From assembly GCA_903903945.1 (NCBI GenBank), contig CAIVAP010000244.1, forward strand, positions 1-55,259: 55,259 bases of DNA, read 5' to 3'. Below are positions 30,064 to 39,860 of this stretch, piece after piece. Made by a program: the position numbers and the translations under genes. The notes under the pieces were generated by a model, which worked only from the letters and a program-made list of their open reading frames with translations, did no database searches and was not told the origin of the DNA. The stretch's first letter is position 1, and each line of letters opens with the position of its first letter. The stretch is from an uncultured bacterium (lineage in GTDB: Bacteria > Zixibacteria > MSB-5A5 > CAIYYT01).

Positions 30064-31232
30064 TGCAAACTGAGACGATGACCGTCAACCTCGGTCCTCA
30101 GCATCCGGCGACCCACGGCGTTCTGCGTGTGGTCCTGGAGCTTGACGGCGAGGTAGTTATAAAATGTACTCCCGAAGTTGGCTATTTGCATACCGGCATC
30201 GAGAAGACCGCCGAAGCAAAGCTCTACTACAAAGTCATTCCGATGACCGACCGCATGGACTATCTCGCGCCGATGTCGAACAATCTCGGCTATTGTCTGG
30301 CGGTCGAGAAGTTGCTTGGCGTTGAAGCGCCACCAAAAGCACAGTGGGCGAGAGTTCTGCTGACGGAAATCACGCGGCTGAATTCACATTTAGTCTGGCT
30401 TGGTACGCATGCTCTTGACATTGGCGCCATGAGCATGTTGCTATACGTCTTTCGCGAGCGCGAGGACTTGCTCACCATATATGAAGCCGTCTCCGGCCAG
30501 CGGATGATGTCTACCTATTTCCGCATCGGCGGACTGACGGATGACTTGCCGAGTGACTTCGAACCAATGGTGCGCAAGGTTATCAGGACTTTTCCGGTTC
30601 GCTTCGATGAATACGAGAACATCCTGACCAACAACCGCATCTGGCGTAACCGCACTGTCGGTGTTGGTGTGATTAGCAAGGAAGAGGCCATCAAGTCGGG
30701 GATCACCGGTCCCATACTTAGAGCAGCCGGTGTCAAACACGATCTCCGCAAGGTCAGACCATATTCCAGCTATGAAAAGTTTGATTTTGATATACCGACT
30801 CAGGAAGCTTCCGACTGTTTTGCGCGATATCAAGTGCGCCTCGAGGAAATGCGGCAGAGCTTGCGCATCATTCAACAGGCAATAGACGGCATGCCGGAAG
30901 GCCGCTATCTCGCGCGCGTGCCGGGCGTCGTCCGACCTACCAAGGAAGAAGCGCTCTTTCAGATGGAGGCCATGATTTACCACTTCAAATTGGTTACCGA
31001 AGGTTTCCACCCTCCGAAAGGCGAAGTGTACGTAACGATCGAGTCACCCAAGGGAGAACTGGGATACTACATCGTTTCCGACGGCGGTACCATGCCCTAT
31101 CGCATGCGCGTGCGGCCACCGAGCTTTGTCAATATCTCGGCGCTCTCGAAACTCGTGGTCGGCAGATTGCTGGCGGATGTGATCGCCTGCATCGGTTCGG
31201 TTGATATCGTACTTGGCGAGGTGGACAGATGA
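30063..31232 (+). CDS. nuoD: NADH-quinone oxidoreductase subunit D
   Basis: NLGPQHPATHGVLRVVLELDGE, HTGIEKTAE; GTG start overlapping the nuoC stop. Confidence 0.97.
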   Translation: MQTETMTVNLGPQHPATHGVLRVVLELDGEVVIKCTPEVGYLHTGIEKTAEAKLYYKVIPMTDRMDYLAPMSNNLGYCLAVEKLLGVEAPPKAQWARVLLTEITRLNSHLVWLGTHALDIGAMSMLLYVFREREDLLTIYEAVSGQRMMSTYFRIGGLTDDLPSDFEPMVRKVIRTFPVRFDEYENILTNNRIWRNRTVGVGVISKEEAIKSGITGPILRAAGVKHDLRKVRPYSSYEKFDFDIPTQEASDCFARYQVRLEEMRQSLRIIQQAIDGMPEGRYLARVPGVVRPTKEEALFQMEAMIYHFKLVTEGFHPPKGEVYVTIESPKGELGYYIVSDGGTMPYRMRVRPPSFVNISALSKLVVGRLLADVIACIGSVDIVLGEVDR

Positions 31233-31705
31233 TCTTATCAGATTCGGCCAAGTTACAGATTTCGCAAACCGCCACGCGCTATCCCAAAGTCAGGTCGGCG
31301 ATTCTTCCGGCGCTGCATGTCGCGTATGAAGAGCACGGCTATCTGAGTGACCAGATGTATGAAGAAATCGCGCAGGTACTTGGTGTGAAGTTTATCGAAG
31401 TCGCCGAAGCGGCGTCATTCTACACAATGTTTCCCAAGGCCAAACGCGGCAAGTATCTGATTCAGGTTTGTCGCAACATCTCCTGTGCGTTGCTCGGTTC
31501 GCATCATTTGACTACGTATTTGCTAGACAAACTGAATGTCGGGTTGGGCGAAATCACGGCGGATGGTTTATTCACGGTTGTTGAAGCCGAATGTCTCGGT
31601 AGTTGCACTACCGCCCCGATGATGCAGGTCAATGCGCACTATTACGAAAACCTGACGGTCGAAAAAGTCGATCGCCTAATTGAAGAATTCCGGAGTCAGA
31701 AATAG
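31229..31705 (+). CDS. nuoE: NADH-quinone oxidoreductase subunit E
   Basis: VAEAASFYTMFPKAKRGKYLIQVCRNISCALLG ... EAECLGSCTTAPMMQVN. Confidence 0.96.
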   Translation: MILSDSAKLQISQTATRYPKVRSAILPALHVAYEEHGYLSDQMYEEIAQVLGVKFIEVAEAASFYTMFPKAKRGKYLIQVCRNISCALLGSHHLTTYLLDKLNVGLGEITADGLFTVVEAECLGSCTTAPMMQVNAHYYENLTVEKVDRLIEEFRSQK

Positions 31706-31710
31706 AGCCG

Positions 31711-33000
31711 ATGGAAACCAAGTTACTATCACAGTTTGTTGGCGATCCGCAGCAACATTCGATTGAACGTGCCATCGAGCATGGCGCCTACCAGGCATGG
31801 CAGAAGGTGCTGAAAGAAATCGCTCCCGCCGACCTGATTCAGATTGTCAAAGATTCCGGTTTACGTGGTCGCGGTGGCGCCGGATTTCCGACCGGCATGA
31901 AATGGGGCTTCGTGCCCAAAGAAACGCTTAAGCCCAAGTATCTTTGCTGCAATGCCGATGAATCCGAACCCGGTACCTGCAAGGACCGCGTGCTGCTCGA
32001 AGGTGACCCGCATGCTGTTGTCGAAGGTATGATGATTGCGTCCTATGCAATCGATTGTCACACGGCGTTCTTCTACATCCGGGGTGAATATGATGTCGGT
32101 CAAGTCCGGATGTCCAAGGCCATCGACGATGCGTACGCGAAAGGCTTCCTCGGCAAAAACATTCTCGGCAGTGGCTACGATCTTGATATCGTCGTTCATC
32201 GTGGCGGCGGCGCCTATATCTGTGGCGAGGAGACCGCGCTCTTGAGTTCTCTTGAGGGGGACAAGGGTTTGGCGCGCCTGAAGCCGCCGTTCCCGGCTGT
32301 GGAAGGACTATACAATTGTCCCACCATCATCAACAACGTCGAGACGTTAGCCAATCTCCCGCACATCGTTATGAAAGGTGCGCAATGGTTCGCCGGTCTC
32401 GGCACTGAGAAATCCAAAGGCACTCGTATTTTCTCCGTTTCCGGCCATGTAAAGAACCCCGGCAACTATGAACTTGAACTGGGTTACTCCTTGCGAGACC
32501 TAGTCTACGGCCTTGCCGGTGGCATTCTCGATGACAAACCGCTGAAGGCTATCATCCCTGGAGGTTCATCAACACCGCTTCTGCTTCCCGACAAGATCGA
32601 CACCAAATTAGATTTCGAATCTGTCGCCGCTGCCGGTTCAATGCTTGGCTCCGGCGCGGTGATCGTGATACACGAAGAAACCTGTATTGTTTGGGTGGCC
32701 GAAATTCTGGCGCATTTCTATATGCACGAATCCTGCGGCAAGTGTACGCCTTGTCGGCAAGGCACCGGCTGGATGTACGAGATACTCCGTCGAATCGAAG
32801 CCGGTCATGGCAAAATGGAAGACATCGATACGCTGTTGGACATCGCCGACAACATCGAGGGCAATACGATCTGCCCGTTGGGGGATGCCGCTGCCGTGCC
32901 GGTGATTTCGACCGTCAAATTGTTCCGTGATGAGTACGTCTATCACATCGAACATGGCAAGTGCAAGGTTCGATCACAGTTCAGATTGAGAGTGAAATGA
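31711..33000 (+). CDS. nuoF: NADH-quinone oxidoreductase subunit F
   Basis: GLRGRGGAGFPTGMKWGF, CNADESEPGTCKDR, ESCGKCTPCRQGTGW. Confidence 0.97.
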   Translation: METKLLSQFVGDPQQHSIERAIEHGAYQAWQKVLKEIAPADLIQIVKDSGLRGRGGAGFPTGMKWGFVPKETLKPKYLCCNADESEPGTCKDRVLLEGDPHAVVEGMMIASYAIDCHTAFFYIRGEYDVGQVRMSKAIDDAYAKGFLGKNILGSGYDLDIVVHRGGGAYICGEETALLSSLEGDKGLARLKPPFPAVEGLYNCPTIINNVETLANLPHIVMKGAQWFAGLGTEKSKGTRIFSVSGHVKNPGNYELELGYSLRDLVYGLAGGILDDKPLKAIIPGGSSTPLLLPDKIDTKLDFESVAAAGSMLGSGAVIVIHEETCIVWVAEILAHFYMHESCGKCTPCRQGTGWMYEILRRIEAGHGKMEDIDTLLDIADNIEGNTICPLGDAAAVPVISTVKLFRDEYVYHIEHGKCKVRSQFRLRVK

Positions 33001-35597
33001 GCGATTTCAATATCACCGTTAACGGTCAGCAGGTTCCCGTTACCAAAGGGCAAACGGTGTTGCAGGCATCACTGGCCGCCGGTATCGATATCCCCGTTTT
33101 CTGCTGGCATGCGCAACTGGTGCCGGTAGGCGCTTGCCGTATCTGCCTCGTTGAGATCGAGAAGCTACCCAAGCTACAGGTCGCCTGTGCGACAATTGCT
33201 TCCGAGGGCATGATCGTGCACACCGACTCGCCCAAAACCATCAAGGCGCGGCAGGGCGTCCTCGAATTTATTCTGGCTCATCATCCGCTCGATTGTCCGA
33301 CTTGCGACAAGGGGGGCGAATGTGATCTGCAAAATCTGACTTTCAAATACGGTCTTGATTATAGCCGTCAGCATGAACCTAAGCATCGCGTCATTGTCGA
33401 TGCCAACTCAACCTTCGACGACTTGTTGATTGGACCTGAAATCATACGCAATCAGAATCGCTGCATCCACTGCTATCGCTGCACCCGTATTGTCGATGAA
33501 ATCGCGTTTGAAGACGATCTCGGCGCTTATCAACGCGGTTACCATACGGAGATCTTGCCACCACCCGGGCGTGAGATTCGCAATCTCTATTCCGGCAACG
33601 TCGTCGAATACTGTCCGGTCGGCGCCCTGACCAATGACGACTGGCGCTACAAGGTCCGCGTCTGGTTGACCAAACAGACCAACGTGATCTGCCCGCATTG
33701 CCCGGACGGCTGCAACCTGAAGCTGTGGACTTTCCATAACAAGCTGTTCCGCGCCACCAGCAACGCCAATGAAAACATTGACAATGGCTTTCTCTGTGAC
33801 ATCGGTCGCTATGGCTACCGGTATGTCGCCAGCGCCGATCGCATCAAACGCCCGATGGTAAGACGAGCAGGCGAACTGGTGGAAACCGGCTGGGAAGAGG
33901 CGCTGACTTTCATAAAAAAGCAGACTGATGATATCAAATCCAAGCTTTCCGGCAGTGGTTTCTTTGGCTTCATCGGTGACATTAGAACCAACGAGGAAAT
34001 CTACGCATTCCAACGCTTACTGCGGCGTGTGATCGGCTCCAACAATATCGACCACCGCTTCCATCGCCGTCGTCGACTGACTCCGGGAGAGGAAGTTATC
34101 AGTCGCGGTATCGAATCCGATAACGCAGAATACAAAGACATCGAAAACGCCGACGTCATTATCGTGCTCGGTTCCGACCTGCATTCGGAAAATCCGATCA
34201 CCTCGCTACGAGTCAAACGCGCGGTGAAGCGCCACAACGCGAAGGTGATTCTGCTCAATCCGTTGCCGACGCCGCTCGGTAAGCGCACTGCAACGGTAGA
34301 GGTCATCTATAAGCAGGGTACGGCAGCGGTGCTGCTGCACAGTCTCATTGACGCGATGGTCGATCTGAACCAGTTCGACGCTTCTGCCGTCAAGCTGTCT
34401 GCTGCCGATATTGCTGACTTCCGCAAAGCCAACGCTGCATACTCGGGAGTTAAGGGTTCCGAAATCACGGGCGTCGACGTGTCGTTAGTAGCGCGCGTCG
34501 CGGAAATGTTGGCTGCCGCACAGAATGTTTTCATTCTCGCCGGTAGTTATATTGAACGTGATCCTTTACGTGACTCACTGCATCTCGCCGTTGCGAACCT
34601 GCAGTCCTTCTGCAAATCCGCTCGGAAAATATTCCTGCCGCCTGACAGCAACTCTGTCGGCGCGGCGTTTCTTGGAGCCGAACCGACCGTTCTCCCGGGA
34701 AGACAGTCATGGGCGAAAAAAGCTGTCTGCGAAGATCTGTGGCATGGCCCGATTTCGGATGCACCGGGCAAGGACACAATCGGGATTCTCGAAGCGATTG
34801 ACGAAGATGAAATCGAATGCGGGTTTGTGTTCAATGCCGATCCGGTGCGGTTGTTCCCCGACGGCGAATATGTCCGGTCAGTCATGGAAAAACTCAAGCT
34901 GCTGGTTGTGATCGACAGTTTTATGACCGATACCGCGCGGTTTGCAGATGTCATCTTGCCGCTGTCAACCTTTGCCGAGATCGAGGGTACTCGCGTCAAC
35001 TGGGAGAAGCGCATGCAGTATTCGCAGCGTGCGATTCCACCTCTGCATGAATCCAAACCCGGTTGCCAGATCATTGAACTGCTTGCCGATCGACTCGGTG
35101 TCAGGTTCAATCAGCCGAATCCCGCGGATGTCTATCAGGAAATGGCGAAGTTCCTTCCGACAGGCGCCCCGACAATCTACGCAGGAATAGGGAAGGACGG
35201 TTTCCTGATTCGCAGTGTGGCAGCCAACAAACCGGGCAAGCTTGCTGATCTCAGATTCGTGGCGCCTGCAATCGATACAGAATATCGGTTTTTCCTGCTC
35301 GTGGGCAACGCCGATCATCATCGTGGCGCCCTGACGGAACGCAATGAAACCTTGATGAAGTTCACCAGCGAACCGTTCGTCGGCATCAGCGAGGCCGATG
35401 CCACCGATCTGGCTGTGTCGGACGGCGACCTAGTGAAAGTCGAATCCAAGTATGGCAGGGTTGTCGGCAAAGCCATGATCCTGCGCGACTTCCCAAGTAG
35501 GCGTGTCTTGTTGCCTGAGAACTTCGGTGAGATGAGTACTAATGTCTTGATGGGACGTCAGGACAAGATAGACCTGGTCAGATTGGCGAAGATGTAG
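32997..35597 (+). CDS. nuoG: NADH-quinone oxidoreductase subunit G
   Basis: 2Fe-2S N-term (CWHAQLVPVGACRICLVEI), DCPTCDKGGECDLQ, NRCIHCYRCTRI, molybdopterin-oxidoreductase-like C-term; ATGA overlap with nuoF. Confidence 0.96.
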   Translation: MSDFNITVNGQQVPVTKGQTVLQASLAAGIDIPVFCWHAQLVPVGACRICLVEIEKLPKLQVACATIASEGMIVHTDSPKTIKARQGVLEFILAHHPLDCPTCDKGGECDLQNLTFKYGLDYSRQHEPKHRVIVDANSTFDDLLIGPEIIRNQNRCIHCYRCTRIVDEIAFEDDLGAYQRGYHTEILPPPGREIRNLYSGNVVEYCPVGALTNDDWRYKVRVWLTKQTNVICPHCPDGCNLKLWTFHNKLFRATSNANENIDNGFLCDIGRYGYRYVASADRIKRPMVRRAGELVETGWEEALTFIKKQTDDIKSKLSGSGFFGFIGDIRTNEEIYAFQRLLRRVIGSNNIDHRFHRRRRLTPGEEVISRGIESDNAEYKDIENADVIIVLGSDLHSENPITSLRVKRAVKRHNAKVILLNPLPTPLGKRTATVEVIYKQGTAAVLLHSLIDAMVDLNQFDASAVKLSAADIADFRKANAAYSGVKGSEITGVDVSLVARVAEMLAAAQNVFILAGSYIERDPLRDSLHLAVANLQSFCKSARKIFLPPDSNSVGAAFLGAEPTVLPGRQSWAKKAVCEDLWHGPISDAPGKDTIGILEAIDEDEIECGFVFNADPVRLFPDGEYVRSVMEKLKLLVVIDSFMTDTARFADVILPLSTFAEIEGTRVNWEKRMQYSQRAIPPLHESKPGCQIIELLADRLGVRFNQPNPADVYQEMAKFLPTGAPTIYAGIGKDGFLIRSVAANKPGKLADLRFVAPAIDTEYRFFLLVGNADHHRGALTERNETLMKFTSEPFVGISEADATDLAVSDGDLVKVESKYGRVVGKAMILRDFPSRRVLLPENFGEMSTNVLMGRQDKIDLVRLAKM

Positions 35598-35598
35598 C

Positions 35599-36582
35599 AT
35601 GTTGGAATTCGTTCTCATCACCGTAGTCAAGGCCGTTGTGGTCGTCACTGTCCTGCTATTGACCTGTGCCTGGATGACCTATGCCGAGCGCAAGATACTG
35701 GCTCGGATGCAGTCTCGCATCGGCCCCAACGTCGCTGGTTGGAAGGGTCTTCTGCAACCGGTTGCCGATTTGGTGAAGCTCCTTTTCAAAGAAGAAGTAA
35801 TTCCGGGTGGAGCGCAGCGAACCTTGTATCTGCTCGCGCCGTTGCTCGCATTTATTCCGGCGATGTTGCCGATTGCCATGATTCCGTTCGGCAGCAAAAT
35901 CACTCTCTTTGGGCGCGAGATCAATCTCGTCATTGCCAATTATGACAATGGTCTTCTGTTCATCCTGGCCGTGGCTTCGCTTAGTGTCTACGGCATCGTT
36001 ATGGCCGGTTGGTCGGCCAACAGCAAATATTCGTTGCTGGGTGGCCTGCGGTCTTCGGCACAGATGATCTCTTATGAAATCGGCATCGGCATGTCGCTCA
36101 TCGGCATCGTGCTGCTTGCCGGAACTCTTAATCTCGTCGATATCGTGGGACAACAAAACGTCTGGTACAAATGGTTCATCTTCCGCCAGCCGATCGGATT
36201 CCTCCTCTATTTCGTCTGCGCCATTGCCGAGACCAATCGCGCACCCTTTGATCTACCGGAAGCGGAATCTGAGTTGGTCGCCGGCTATTTCACCGAGTAT
36301 TCCTCCATGCGCTTCGGTCTATTCTTTGTCGGCGAGTATGCCAACATGGTCACCGTGGCGACGGTGGCAACCACCCTCTTTCTGGGTGGCTGGCAAGGGC
36401 CGTTCTTGCCGCCGGTATTGTGGTTTATTATCAAAGCTGTCGCCGTGTTGTTCATATATATTTGGATTCGCGCCAGTTTGCCGCGATTTCGTTATGATCA
36501 GTTGATGAAGTTTGGATGGTATGTCGTTATCCCGCTAGCGCTGGCCAATATCTTAGTTACAGCGCTGGTTGACTTGCTGTAG
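35599..36582 (+). CDS. nuoH: NADH-quinone oxidoreductase subunit H
   Basis: TYAERKILARMQSRIGPNVAGWKGLLQPVADLVKLLFKEE, AETNRAPFDLPEAESELVAGY. Confidence 0.97.
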   Translation: MLEFVLITVVKAVVVVTVLLLTCAWMTYAERKILARMQSRIGPNVAGWKGLLQPVADLVKLLFKEEVIPGGAQRTLYLLAPLLAFIPAMLPIAMIPFGSKITLFGREINLVIANYDNGLLFILAVASLSVYGIVMAGWSANSKYSLLGGLRSSAQMISYEIGIGMSLIGIVLLAGTLNLVDIVGQQNVWYKWFIFRQPIGFLLYFVCAIAETNRAPFDLPEAESELVAGYFTEYSSMRFGLFFVGEYANMVTVATVATTLFLGGWQGPFLPPVLWFIIKAVAVLFIYIWIRASLPRFRYDQLMKFGWYVVIPLALANILVTALVDLL

Positions 36583-36586
36583 GAGA

Positions 36587-37102
36587 ATGTCGTTGTTTAG
36601 AGTGCTGAAACAGATATTCGTCGCGATTCCGATCGGCATGTACACCGTGCTCAAGCAGGCGTTCCGCAAGCCGGTGACGATTCAATACCCGTTTGAGAAG
36701 GAACCGATGATGCCCCGATATCGGGGTTTGCATTTCCTCGAACGTTATGAGGACGGCTCCGAGCGCTGCGTTTGCTGTGGCCTCTGTGCCGCTTCCTGCC
36801 CCGCTGATGCGATCTACATGGAACCGGCCGAGACCGACAAAGGCGAACGCTATGCCAAAATCTATGAAATCAACGAGTTGCGCTGCATCTTCTGCGGCTT
36901 CTGCGAGGAGGCCTGTCCGGAAGAGGCGATCTTCCTCGGCAAGGAATACGAATTCGCCGATTCAGAGCGCGACGAATTTATTTATACTAAGGAAGACCTG
37001 TTAGTGAAATGGCCGCGCGAAAGACCGTCGCCGATCAAGTTCATTCGCAAGGATCGGCGGGTCACTTGGGAAAGTCTGCCTGAGGAGCAGAAACAGCAAT
37101 AA
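36587..37102 (+). CDS. nuoI: NADH-quinone oxidoreductase subunit I
   Basis: Two 4Fe-4S motifs CVCCGLCAASCP and CIFCGFCEEACP; RGLHFLERYEDG. Confidence 0.96.
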   Translation: MSLFRVLKQIFVAIPIGMYTVLKQAFRKPVTIQYPFEKEPMMPRYRGLHFLERYEDGSERCVCCGLCAASCPADAIYMEPAETDKGERYAKIYEINELRCIFCGFCEEACPEEAIFLGKEYEFADSERDEFIYTKEDLLVKWPRERPSPIKFIRKDRRVTWESLPEEQKQQ

Positions 37103-37106
37103 GCTT

Positions 37107-37607
37107 ATGGAACTGGCAATCTTTATACTCACATCTCTGGTTGCAATCGTCGCAGCGCTATTGGTAATCCTGCAGCGAAACCCGATTGCCTCCGTGATGT
37201 ATCTCATGACCACCTTCGTCGCGCAGGCAATTCTGTTCATCCAACTGCGGGCGGCGTTTATTGCCATTCTGCAGGTTATCGTTTATGCCGGCGCAATCAT
37301 GGTCTTGTTCTTGTTCGTGATCATGCTGCTCAATCTTCGCCGCGAAGATTTCGGCAAAGACATCAAATTGAAATACAAGCCATTGGCGGTTGCCTTCGCC
37401 GTGGTCTTGTTGATAGAAACCCTTGTCGTTATCAATGCTTCCATGATTCCCGCTTTGCCCGGAGCTAATCTGCCAGCGACGTTCGGATCGGTGCAGGGAG
37501 TCGGCAAGGAGTTGTTTACGACGTATCTCTATCCTTTTGAACTGACGTCGGTGTTGTTGATTGTGGCAATTCTCGGCGCCGTGGTAATGGCAAAGAAGAA
37601 ACTGTGA
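37107..37607 (+). CDS. nuoJ: NADH-quinone oxidoreductase subunit J
   Basis: Membrane protein with RNPIASVMYLMTTFVAQAILFIQLRAAFIAILQVIVYAGAIMVLFLFVIMLLNL. Confidence 0.95.
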   Translation: MELAIFILTSLVAIVAALLVILQRNPIASVMYLMTTFVAQAILFIQLRAAFIAILQVIVYAGAIMVLFLFVIMLLNLRREDFGKDIKLKYKPLAVAFAVVLLIETLVVINASMIPALPGANLPATFGSVQGVGKELFTTYLYPFELTSVLLIVAILGAVVMAKKKL

Positions 37608-37610
37608 ACT

Positions 37611-37913
37611 ATGGTTCCGCTTGAATACTATCTAGTTGTCGCCGGCATCATCTTCACGATTGGGATGATCGGAGTGATCGTTGCCCGCAACATTATCATA
37701 ATTTTCATGGCGATAGAACTGATGCTTAATGCCGCCAATCTTGCCATGATTGCCTTTTCCCGCAATCTCGGTTCGATGGGGGGGCATGTGATGGTGTTCA
37801 TGATTATGACCGTTGCCGCTGCTGAGGCTGCTGTTGGTCTGTCAATTATCATAGCGCTCTTTCGTAATCGAGATAGCGCCAACATTGATGAAGTCAATTT
37901 GATGAAGTGGTAG
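37611..37913 (+). CDS. nuoK: NADH-quinone oxidoreductase subunit K
   Basis: RNIIIIFMAIELMLNAANLAMIAFSR ... VAAAEAAVGLSIIIALFRN. Confidence 0.96.
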   Translation: MVPLEYYLVVAGIIFTIGMIGVIVARNIIIIFMAIELMLNAANLAMIAFSRNLGSMGGHVMVFMIMTVAAAEAAVGLSIIIALFRNRDSANIDEVNLMKW

Positions 37914-37926
37914 GCGAGAGGATACG

Positions 37927-39858
37927 ATGGAACTGATCTGGTTGATACCGCTTGTCCCGCTGGCCGGCTTCCTGTTGAACGGTTTGCTCGGGAAGAGCTT
38001 CAGCAAACCGGTGATCAACACGATTGCTTGCGGCTCAGTTGCGGTGTCGTTCCTGTTGTCTCTAAATGCCTTCTTCGGCCTGTTGCGTTTGGCGCCGGAG
38101 AGCCGCAGTGTCGAGTATATTCTCTTTTCCTGGATTCCCTCCGGCTCCTTTAACGCCGACGTCGGTTTCTTGCTCGACCCGCTTTCGGCGGTGATGATTC
38201 TGGTCGTCTCCGGAGTCGGATTGTTGATTCATATCTATTCCGTTGGCTATATGGCACACGACGAGGGCTACTCGCGTTTCTTCACCTACCTGAATCTCTT
38301 TATGGCCTCGATGCTGATCCTCGTGCTGGCAAACAATTTTGTACTGATGTATGTCGGTTGGGAAGGTGTCGGCTTGTGCTCCTATCTGCTTATAGGCTTC
38401 TGGTATGAAAAGCGTTCCGCCACGGATGCCGGCAAGAAAGCGTTCATCGTCAATCGTATCGGTGACTTCGGCTTTGCGCTCGGCATCATGCTCCTTTTCT
38501 GGACCATCGGATCAGTACACTTTTCCACTGTCTTCGATCTCGCGCCCCAGCAGTTGGCTTACGGCGGTGGCATCGTCACAGCCGCAACATTGCTTCTGTT
38601 CCTCGGCGCTGTCGGCAAGTCGGCTCAAGTACCGTTGTATGTCTGGCTTCCCGACGCGATGGAAGGCCCGACGCCGGTTTCCGCATTGATTCACGCTGCC
38701 ACCATGGTCACAGCCGGAGTTTACATGGTCGCGCGCTGCAACGTCCTCTATATGATGGCGCCGACTACGTTGCTCGTCGTCGCCATTGTCGGAATGTTCA
38801 CTGCCTTCTATGCCGCAACCATCGGTCTCTTCCAAAATGATATCAAGCGCGTGCTGGCATACTCGACCATCAGCCAGCTTGGCTACATGTTCGTGGCTTG
38901 CGGAGTAGCCGCCTTTGGCGCCGGCATCTTTCATCTGATGACCCACGCCTTCTTCAAAGCCCTCCTGTTCCTCGGCGCCGGCTCCGTTATTCATGCCATG
39001 AGTGGCGAGCAGGATATGCGTCGCATGGGGGGACTCAAGAGCAAATTGCCGGTTACTTACACGACTATGCTCATTGCGACTCTGGCCATCTCCGGCATTC
39101 CGCTTTTTTCGGGATTCTTCTCGAAAGATGAAATCCTGTGGCAAGCGTTCTCATCGCCGTTCGGCTCACCGTTGCTCTGGGTGGTTGGCCTTCTGACAGC
39201 CGGTCTGACCGCTTTCTATATGTTCCGCCTGATCTACCTGACATTTTTCGGGCAGCGACGTTATGATGACCACGTCGCCTCGCACTTGCGCGAATCACCG
39301 AAAGTTATGACCGTACCTCTGATGATCCTGGCGGTGCTGTCGGTCATCGGCGGCTATGTCGGCCTGCCCAAAGCGCTCCTTGGTGGGGCTTGGTTCGAGC
39401 ATTTCTTGCACCCTGTTTTTGCCAAAGGCGCTGAAATCGGCAAGCTCGCCGAAGGGGCAGGGGAGTCACATGCGACTGAGTACGCGCTCATGCTTGCTGC
39501 GGTAGCGTTCGTGGTAGTCATGATCTTCACCGCAAAGCGCTACTACCTCGATCGCGCCAAGAACTCGGAACAATTTGAGCATGGATTCGGCGGTTTGTAC
39601 AAGCTGGTCTACAACAAGTATTTCATCGATGAACTATATGACAAGATCATCGTCAATCCGCTGGTCAAAGGATCGAATCTGCTCTGGCAGAAGTTCGACG
39701 TTCTGATCATCGACGGCTTCTTCAACGGCGCGGCTTGGCTCGCCGGTCAATGGGCGATCAGCATGCGCAAGCTGCAAACTGGTATGGTTCGCAGTTATGC
39801 TTTTGTCTTCCTCGGCGGCGCGATATTTGTAATTGGCTATTTGATTTTGAGTAGATAG
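37927..39858 (+). CDS. nuoL: NADH-quinone oxidoreductase subunit L
   Basis: GWEGVGLCSYLLIGFWYEKRSATDAGKKAFIVNRIGDFGFALGI, DAMEGPTPVSALIHAATMVTAGVYM. Confidence 0.97.
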   Translation: MELIWLIPLVPLAGFLLNGLLGKSFSKPVINTIACGSVAVSFLLSLNAFFGLLRLAPESRSVEYILFSWIPSGSFNADVGFLLDPLSAVMILVVSGVGLLIHIYSVGYMAHDEGYSRFFTYLNLFMASMLILVLANNFVLMYVGWEGVGLCSYLLIGFWYEKRSATDAGKKAFIVNRIGDFGFALGIMLLFWTIGSVHFSTVFDLAPQQLAYGGGIVTAATLLLFLGAVGKSAQVPLYVWLPDAMEGPTPVSALIHAATMVTAGVYMVARCNVLYMMAPTTLLVVAIVGMFTAFYAATIGLFQNDIKRVLAYSTISQLGYMFVACGVAAFGAGIFHLMTHAFFKALLFLGAGSVIHAMSGEQDMRRMGGLKSKLPVTYTTMLIATLAISGIPLFSGFFSKDEILWQAFSSPFGSPLLWVVGLLTAGLTAFYMFRLIYLTFFGQRRYDDHVASHLRESPKVMTVPLMILAVLSVIGGYVGLPKALLGGAWFEHFLHPVFAKGAEIGKLAEGAGESHATEYALMLAAVAFVVVMIFTAKRYYLDRAKNSEQFEHGFGGLYKLVYNKYFIDELYDKIIVNPLVKGSNLLWQKFDVLIIDGFFNGAAWLAGQWAISMRKLQTGMVRSYAFVFLGGAIFVIGYLILSR

Positions 39859-39860
39859 AG

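Noticed and set aside
30441-35321. Long minus-strand ORFs within nuoD-nuoG (30441..31010, 33408..34013, 34547..35110 and others)
   Set aside because: Overlap conserved nuo genes on the opposite strand; explained by codon bias in a GC-moderate genome.
38512-39144. 210-aa minus-strand ORF inside nuoL
   Set aside because: Antisense shadow of a highly conserved gene.
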